Origin: Erythrobacter sp. UBA2510
GTDB lineage: Bacteria > Pseudomonadota > Alphaproteobacteria > Sphingomonadales > Sphingomonadaceae
Assembly: GCA_002341345.1 (NCBI GenBank)
Contig: DDNW01000123.1
Span: 3,947-8,982, forward strand
Direction of reading: 5' to 3'
DNA: 5,036 nucleotides
A program made the position numbers and the translations under genes. Position 1 is the stretch's first letter. Each line of letters begins with the position of its first letter. This document shows positions 1 to 5,036 of the stretch, one piece after another. The notes below the pieces were generated by a model, which did no database searches, was not told the DNA's origin, and worked only from the letters and a program-made list of their open reading frames with translations.

Positions 1-767
1 CGTAGCTCGGGCGTCAGTACGAAACCGCCGATTTCAAGGTCGTCCGTCTTGGTGTAGCTACCGTCAACGTGCACGACGAAGCGGTTCGCCAGCGGCACAT
101 CGACGGCGCCGTTGATCGAGCGCTCGTTGGCTGCGGAGCCATAGGTCGCGATCGCCTCGACATCCACCGCCTCATCGGGAATTCGGCGGGGAATCCTGCT
201 GTCGATTACGTTGACCACCCCGCCGATCGCGGAGGAGCCGAAGAGCAAAGCGGATGGACCCCGCAAGATCTCGACCCGATCAGCTGTCAGCGGGTTGATG
301 GCGACGGCATGATCAACGCTGGTATTGGACAGGTCGAAGCTGCCTATGCCATCAGTCAGCACACGCACGCGTTCGGACTGGAAGCCGCGCAGCACCGGCC
401 GCGACACGTTTGGGCCGAATGACGTGGCCGAAACACCGGGCTGGCGCGCGAGCGTCTCGCCGATCGTCGGCCTTAGCGAGCGCGTCAGTTCTTCGCCAGT
501 GACCACGGAGGTTCCGGAAAGTAGGTCTTCGCGGTTACGAGTGAACGGCGCCGTGACGACGATCTCCGCCGATTCATTTTCGTGATAGTCGCGGACTGTC
601 GCAGCTTGAGCAGTGTTCGCCTGACCCGCGCCTCCGGCCGGCGCTTGCTGCGCGCCGCTGGTGATCGGCTCCCGCGATGACTGGGAAGGAGACGGCGCGG
701 CCTGAGCAAAGGCTATTTGTGGGGTCAAAGCAGCGGCGGTTCCGGCGAGCAGGGTAAGGCGAAGCAT
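1..767 (-). CDS. TonB-dependent outer-membrane receptor, N-terminal part (runs off left edge)
   Basis: Seen: 255 open codons starting at ATG 767-765 with no stop before the window edge. Residues 1-22 form a Sec signal peptide (Arg3, hydrophobic core, cleavage near AFA-Q). An Ala/Gln/Pro-rich linker runs to about residue 65, followed by a TonB-box-like EIVVTA (68-73). The plug domain spans about 75-190, with ETLARQPGVS (104-113), PVLRGFQ (124-130), VRVLTDGIG (134-142), EILRGPSALLFG (166-177) and GGVVNVID (182-189); the first barrel strands follow. Known: such receptors import scarce ligands across the outer membrane using TonB-ExbBD energy and are usually 650-800 residues, so about two thirds is missing here. 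Inference: the plug resembles ZnuD-type metal receptors, and its neighbours are metal-resistance genes, so a divalent metal or metallophore is the likely ligand; siderophore or organic ligands are not excluded. A GGAAA about 9 nt before the ATG could serve as ribosome binding site. No lesion is seen in this gene. Confidence 0.93.
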   Translation of the reverse strand, partial: MLRLTLLAGTAAALTPQIAFAQAAPSPSQSSREPITSGAQQAPAGGAGQANTAQAATVRDYHENESAEIVVTAPFTRNREDLLSGTSVVTGEELTRSLRPTIGETLARQPGVSATSFGPNVSRPVLRGFQSERVRVLTDGIGSFDLSNTSVDHAVAINPLTADRVEILRGPSALLFGSSAIGGVVNVIDSRIPRRIPDEAVDVEAIATYGSAANERSINGAVDVPLANRFVVHVDGSYTKTDDLEIGGFVLTPEL

Positions 768-848
768 GAAATGAATTTCCAATTGTCTGGCCGCCCCGTG
801 AGGAGCAATGGCACGAGTGATACTGGTGACGAGAGATTGGAGGCGGAG

Positions 849-894
849 GCTTCACCTGACCCCTTTAGGCGAGGTCAGGTAGCTTCTATGAAGC
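849..894. promoter_or_regulatory. Double dyad between the exported-protein gene and the receptor gene; candidate operator or RNA hairpin
   Basis: Seen: a perfect 8-bp inverted repeat ACCTGACC (854-861) and GGTCAGGT (873-880) around an 11-bp centre. It is followed directly by a second perfect hairpin GCTTC-TAT-GAAGC (882-894). A further GCTTC at 849-853 also pairs with GAAGC 890-894. The block lies 82 bp upstream of the receptor ATG and 38 bp downstream of the stop of the small exported protein. No T-run follows on either strand, so it is not a standard intrinsic terminator. Inference: a repressor or activator operator for the receptor, or a processing/attenuation hairpin in a bicistronic transcript. 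The half-sites resemble ACCT/AGGT ends of MerR-family operators, but the 27-bp span is longer than the usual one of about 20 bp, so I do not assign a regulator. Confidence 0.5.
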
Positions 895-932
895 GAGCAC
901 AGCCGCGACGTTCCTGTGGGGCACGTCGGATT

Positions 933-1292
933 TCAGGCGAGCGGCGGCTCCAGTAGTGGAGGCACTGACCTGCTTCCCAGTCCCGTAGCATTGGTTACGA
1001 GGCGGTGGGCGGGCTCCACGAAGCGGCGCGGGAACGAAGACGAGTCGGTCGGCGCTATGTAACCCGCCAGCAAAGTCGTGGCCGCCTCGCTCAGGGATCC
1101 CTTCTTCGCAACCGCCTTGGCGGCCGTTTCCTCGCTTTGCGCTACCGCCGATGTATTGGACTCGGAGCTCTGAAGGGCCGCGGCGTGCGCAAGTGCGTCC
1201 TCGTGCTGGCACTTTGCCATAGCAATGGCAGGCCCGTTCGCGAACACGAACGCGAATATGATCAGCAGGGTCACGAGCCGGGCCACGATCAT
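933..1292 (-). CDS. Small exported protein of a czc-type metal cluster (CzcI-like, tentative)
   Basis: Seen: 119 residues from ATG 1292-1290 to TGA 935-933. Residues 1-26 are a clear signal peptide (Arg5, core LVTLLIIFAFVFA, cleavage after AMA). Cys28, His30 and Asp32 follow directly and could bind metal. The middle (about 35-75) is Ala/Ser/Glu-rich and probably helical; the C-terminus ends in PPLLEPPLA. The frame is open upstream to 1532, but that extension is Arg-rich and unlike a protein start, so the start just before the signal peptide is chosen; the ribosome site there is weak (GGAA about 10 nt upstream). Known: czc operons often begin with a small periplasmic protein of uncertain role (CzcI). 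Inference: this is such a protein, from memory of similar sphingomonad proteins beside czcCBA. It shares orientation with the receptor gene 165 bp downstream and diverges from the broken exporter genes. It shows no lesion. Confidence 0.72.
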   Translation of the reverse strand: MIVARLVTLLIIFAFVFANGPAIAMAKCQHEDALAHAAALQSSESNTSAVAQSEETAAKAVAKKGSLSEAATTLLAGYIAPTDSSSFPRRFVEPAHRLVTNATGLGSRSVPPLLEPPLA

Positions 1293-1457
1293 GAGATAAC
1301 ATTCCGGCGGCTCAGATTGCAAGCCTGCTTCAGGATCGTGCGGCCGGATTGCCAGAGCAGAGCGGGTATGAGCCTGCCGACGGTAAATCAAGTCCATAAG
1401 TCGTCCGTGAATTGCGGCCGCAGTGACAAAAAGGCAAACTCGTGCTACAGGAGGGCC
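1293..1457. other. Divergent intergenic region
   Basis: This 165-bp region separates the minus-strand exported-protein gene from the plus-strand small gene and should carry both promoters. On the minus strand TTGCAA (1321-1316) lies 17 bp from TTATCT (1298-1293), a possible promoter, but it would place the transcript start at or inside the ATG, so support is poor. On the plus strand only the ribosome binding site is convincing. No gene is seen here. Confidence 0.4.
1449..1455 (+). promoter_or_regulatory. Strong Shine-Dalgarno for the small broken gene
   Basis: AGGAGGG sits 2 nt before ATG 1458-1460. The match to the 16S anti-Shine-Dalgarno is excellent, although the spacing is shorter than optimal. 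It supports 1458 as the true start of the frameshifted gene that follows. Confidence 0.6.
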
Positions 1458-1650
1458 ATGGCAACGAGACTGAAAGCACCCGTCGGCCCTGACGACGAGT
1501 TGGCGGCGATCTTGGAGAACGCCGGTCTGCACGACGACGGCGCAGCCGCCCGCTCCTCGAAGCCGGGCTCCCGATCTGCTACAGCGAAGACGACACTCCG
1601 GATGATGCGATCATCAAGGATATCCCGACGGGCGCCGTGAGCTAGACTAG
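1458..1650 (+). pseudogene. Small unnamed protein of the metal-resistance row, broken by two one-base frameshifts
   Basis: Seen: the protein can be read only by changing frame twice. From ATG 1458 the first frame gives MATRLKAPVGPDDELAAILE and continues through NAGLHDDGAAAR. From about 1553 the next frame gives LLEAGLPICYSEDDTPDDAI then IK. From about 1621 the third frame gives YPDGRRELD and stops at TAG 1648-1650. Both shifts are equivalent to losing one base (near 1550-1553 and 1616-1621). Known (from memory, no name available): short alphaproteobacterial proteins with a GLPI-Y-EDDTP segment followed by IKEYPDGRREL occur beside metal transporters; their function is unknown. Family members seem to continue past RREL, so the 3' end may also be lost. 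Without correction a ribosome would make a 60-residue product ending at 1640. Inference: a real pseudogene or two sequencing deletions; the reading of the three pieces as one gene is fairly secure. Confidence 0.65.
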
Positions 1651-1655
1651 GCTAG
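1642..1655. other. Six-frame stop cluster (three CTAG at 5-bp spacing)
   Basis: CTAG occurs at 1642, 1647 and 1652. Because CTAG is its own reverse complement and the spacing is 5 bp, TAG falls in all three plus frames (1643, 1648, 1653) and in all three minus frames within 14 bp. It lies exactly between the end of the small broken gene and the first recognisable residues of the CDF exporter, where the exporter's N-terminus is missing. Confidence 0.8.
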
Positions 1656-2302
1656 GAGCGTCACACGATGCCAATGCGCGTCGCGCGCTTTGGGTGGTGG
1701 CGCTCACGGCGACGATGATGATCGGGGAGATCATCGCCGGCTACCTGACCGGCTCAATGGCGCTCCTTGCGGACGGTTTCCACATGGCGACGCACGCCGG
1801 AGCGTTGAGCGTCGCAGCCATCGCCTATTCCTACGCGAAGCGACACGCTTCGGATTGCCGGTTCAGCTTCGGGACCGGCAAAGTCGGCGACTTGGCGGGA
1901 TTCGCATCGGCATTGGTCCTAGCCGCCGACGCGCTGACATCGGTGCTGGCGATCGTGGCGCTGCTTTCGGTACGTTTCTTGGGCTAGGTGTGGCTCGATC
2001 CGGTGATGGGGATCGTCGGTGCCCTCGTGATCGCCCGCTGGTCATGGTTGCTGATGCGTGAGACCGCATGCGTGTTGCTCGACCGCACTGACGAGCATGT
2101 CGCCGCGGAAATCCGCGAGTTGGTTGAATCCTCCGGCGATGCACCGATCGCCGACCTGCACGTCTGGCACGTCGGCCCCGATGCCCACGCCGGCATTGTG
2201 AGCGTGGTAGCCGAAGGCGCGATGGATCGCGCGACGGTACAAGAACGGCTCAAGGCGGTCCATGAACTGCGCCATCTCACCATAGAAATGCAGTCGATAT
2301 GA
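1652..2302 (+). pseudogene. DmeF/CzcD-type cation diffusion facilitator, N-terminus and internal membrane block deleted, amber codon
   Basis: Seen: one frame carries LGASHDANARR at its start, then TM1 (LTATMMIGEIIAGYLTGSM), TM2 with LLADGFHMATHAGAL (about 1763-1807) and RFSFGTGKVGDLAGFASALV (1859-1918). It then jumps straight to ADALTSVLAIVALL (1925-1966). After FLG comes TAG (1985-1987) where the family has Trp, then VWLDPVMGIVGALVIARWSW and a cytoplasmic domain with DLHVWHVGPDAHAGIVSVVA, ending at TGA 2302. Known: DmeF-type CDFs are inner-membrane proton antiporters that export Co, Ni or Zn, about 300 residues long, with a His-rich loop between TM4 and TM5 and a metal-binding HxxxD in TM5. 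Here only 215 sense codons remain. Roughly 80-90 residues, covering TM3-TM4, the His-rich loop and the TM5 histidine, are absent between 1919 and 1925, and the gene has no start codon in frame after the stop cluster. The product cannot be a working exporter. A GTG at 1988 could in theory restart translation. Confidence 0.85.
1985..1987 (+). other. In-frame amber codon in the CDF gene (Trp position)
   Basis: TAG interrupts FLG-stop-VWLDPVMG. Family members have Trp here, so TGG to TAG, a single G-to-A change, explains it. The frame continues without shift for 104 more codons with clear homology, which shows a nonsense change and not a gene end. Confidence 0.85.
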
Positions 2303-2459
2303 ACTCACCTTGCGTCGGCATATGCAGTTTTGACAGTCGCACGGGTTGGTGTCGCGGCTGAGGTCGAACCACTGGAGAAATCCGGGGCTGGAAGAAGGCG
2401 CAGCCGCATCAACGACGCCGGATCGTCGCCGAGCTTCCACGGCGGCTTGCCAAGTTCGC

Positions 2460-4252
<1,793 letters not shown>

Positions 4253-4527
4253 GCCTCAGTCTGCCCACTTCCCACTCACCACCGAGCGAGGTGAGTCTAA
4301 CTCCATTCCGCTATCGGACGCCATCCTACTACGCTGGCGCACTCTCGGCGGCACTAAAGTAGGAGACGGGGGCAGACTGCGGTATTTGGCGCCTCGTGCA
4401 GCATAAACATAACGAATATTTCGCCATTCGCCCTACCCTAGAACCGCTGCTCGTCGCCGGTTTGCCGAACTTTGCCGCATCGCGGCGCCCCTGATCCTCT
4501 CGGCGGCAACGCAGGAGTCTAGCTAGC
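4253..4527. other. Intergenic region between convergent CzcA remnant and histidine kinase
   Basis: These 275 bp show no supported gene; the open frames crossing it are shadows continuing from the CzcA and kinase regions. It holds a 123-bp block bounded by a 10-bp inverted repeat, a hairpin at 4274-4296, a small GC hairpin GCCGC-ATC-GCGGC (4474-4486) and an A/T-richer patch around 4404-4420. No hairpin is followed by a T-run on either strand, so no intrinsic terminator can be named for either converging gene. CTAG occurs at 4438, 4519 and 4523. Confidence 0.7.
4257..4379. repeat. 123-bp block with perfect 10-bp terminal inverted repeats (possible MITE-like or REP-like element)
   Basis: CAGTCTGCCC (4257-4266) and GGGCAGACTG (4370-4379) are exact reverse complements. 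Nested inside are TCCTACT (4324-4330) with AGTAGGA (4358-4364), and ACTCACC (4274-4280) with GGTGAGT (4290-4296). The left end lies 4 bp after the CzcA stop. The flanks show no target-site duplication that I can see, and there is no coding capacity. It could be a small non-autonomous element, a folded 3' UTR of the former operon, or chance. Confidence 0.4.
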
Positions 4528-5036
4528 TTAGCTGATGACGGGAAACGTCACCTCGGTCGACGTTCCATGCGCCGAGCTGTCTTGCTTCACCTCGCCGCCT
4601 ATCTGCCGTGCGAGCGAAGCAATCAGTTTAAGGCCCGAGCCGCCGGGACGCGGGTTCTCGATGCCGCGGCCGTTGTCGGAAGTCGCGAGACGCGCTTCAC
4701 CGTAGCCGACGCCCGCCTGCAGCCTGACAGTGATCCGGCCGCCGTGCTCGCCGAACGCATGTTTGACGCTGTTCGTCACCGCTTCGTTGAGGATAAGGCC
4801 GAGCGGCACTGCGCGATCAATCGACAGCTCAATCTCATCCGCAATCACCTCGATCGCGACATTGTCGACCTGCTGCTCAATCGAAGAACATAGCGCACGT
4901 AGGTAGCCGGCCATATCGACAACATCGACGTTTTGCCGCGGCGCGAGCTGGTCGTGGGCGAGCGAGATCGCATTGATACGGTTAGCGACATGTTCAAGCG
5001 CACGCTGGGCTTTTGGGTCCTCAAGCCGCCGCGTCT
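4528..5036 (-). CDS. Sensor histidine kinase, HisKA_2/HWE type, C-terminal part (runs off right edge)
   Basis: Seen: 168 codons ending at TAA 4530-4528, open to the right edge. Visible residues 1-40 (RRLEDPKAQRALEHVANRIN and AISLAHDQL) match the second helix of the HisKA_2 dimerisation domain. The ATPase domain follows: N box LNEAVTNSVKHAF (82-94, with Asn83, Asn88, Lys91 and His92), G1 box DNGRGIE (120-126) and G2 box GSGLKLIASLARQIGGE (132-148), ending in TEVTFPVIS. Known: such kinases autophosphorylate on a histidine in an H-R-x-N type motif and pass phosphate to response regulators; in alphaproteobacteria many feed the general stress response or light and blue-light pathways. The phosphoacceptor histidine and any PAS or GAF sensor lie beyond the window. 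The sequence is unbroken and convergent with the CzcA remnant, so it is probably unrelated host DNA flanking the decayed island, not a metal-responsive CzcS, which belongs to a different kinase subfamily. Confidence 0.92.
   Translation of the reverse strand, partial: TRRLEDPKAQRALEHVANRINAISLAHDQLAPRQNVDVVDMAGYLRALCSSIEQQVDNVAIEVIADEIELSIDRAVPLGLILNEAVTNSVKHAFGEHGGRITVRLQAGVGYGEARLATSDNGRGIENPRPGGSGLKLIASLARQIGGEVKQDSSAHGTSTEVTFPVIS

Noticed and set aside
69..422. Plus-strand ORFs of 117 and 86 residues at the left end
   Set aside because: Antisense shadows of the TonB-dependent receptor plug domain.
933..1532. 199-residue minus-strand reading including an 80-residue upstream extension
   Set aside because: The extension is Arg-rich without domain features, and a textbook signal peptide begins at the internal ATG 1292; the shorter form is annotated.
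1005..1640. 211-residue plus-strand ORF across the divergent region
   Set aside because: Its first part is the antisense of the exported-protein gene; only the last 60 residues from ATG 1458 with a strong Shine-Dalgarno are credible.
4274..4296. Intrinsic terminator for czcA (ACTCACC/GGTGAGT hairpin)
   Set aside because: Only a 7-bp stem with a 9-nt loop and no T-run on either strand; listed only as a dyad in the noncoding block.
4567..4893. 108-residue plus-strand ORF
   Set aside because: Antisense shadow of the histidine kinase ATPase domain, which has clear N, G1 and G2 boxes.

Overview
The window looks like chromosomal or plasmid DNA of a GC-rich alphaproteobacterium, most likely a sphingomonad. 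The basis is the style of the encoded proteins: a TonB-dependent receptor with a long Ala/Gln/Pro-rich leader, a cobalt-zinc-cadmium (HME) RND pump, a DmeF-like cation diffusion facilitator, and a histidine kinase of the HisKA_2/HWE type. This assignment rests on recognition of protein families, not on a search.

Layout. On the minus strand at the left are the N-terminal 255 codons of an outer-membrane TonB-dependent receptor (1-767, running off the left edge) and, upstream of it in the same direction, a 119-residue exported protein resembling the small periplasmic proteins found beside czc metal pumps (933-1292). Between them lies a strong dyad at 849-894. A divergent region (1293-1457) separates these from a plus-strand row of four metal-resistance genes, all broken: a small unnamed protein with two single-base frameshifts (1458-1650), a DmeF/CzcD-type CDF exporter lacking its N-terminus and an internal membrane block and carrying an amber codon (1652-2302), a DUF1289 (YdhL-like predicted Fe-S) gene that overlaps the CDF stop by ATGA and has a stop in place of its fourth cysteine (2299-2634), and the C-terminal half of a CzcA-type RND pump with an amber codon and two mutually compensating homopolymer frameshifts (2651-4252). 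A dyad-rich stretch of about 190 bp (2460-2652) fills the gap before the CzcA remnant. After a 275-bp intergenic region containing a 10-bp inverted repeat, the C-terminal 168 residues of a sensor histidine kinase enter convergently from the right edge (4528-5036).

Taken together this is a decaying divalent-metal resistance island. The export side (RND pump plus CDF) is dead by several independent lesions, while the receptor and the small exported protein read cleanly. The main caution is that the two homopolymer frameshifts in czcA and the two one-base losses in the small gene could be sequencing or assembly errors; the missing gene halves and the three in-frame stops are harder to explain that way. 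I did not find a convincing new defence or mobile system. The most unusual structures are the 14-bp six-frame stop cluster at 1642-1655, the tendency of CTAG to sit at lesion points, and the dyad cluster at 2460-2652.
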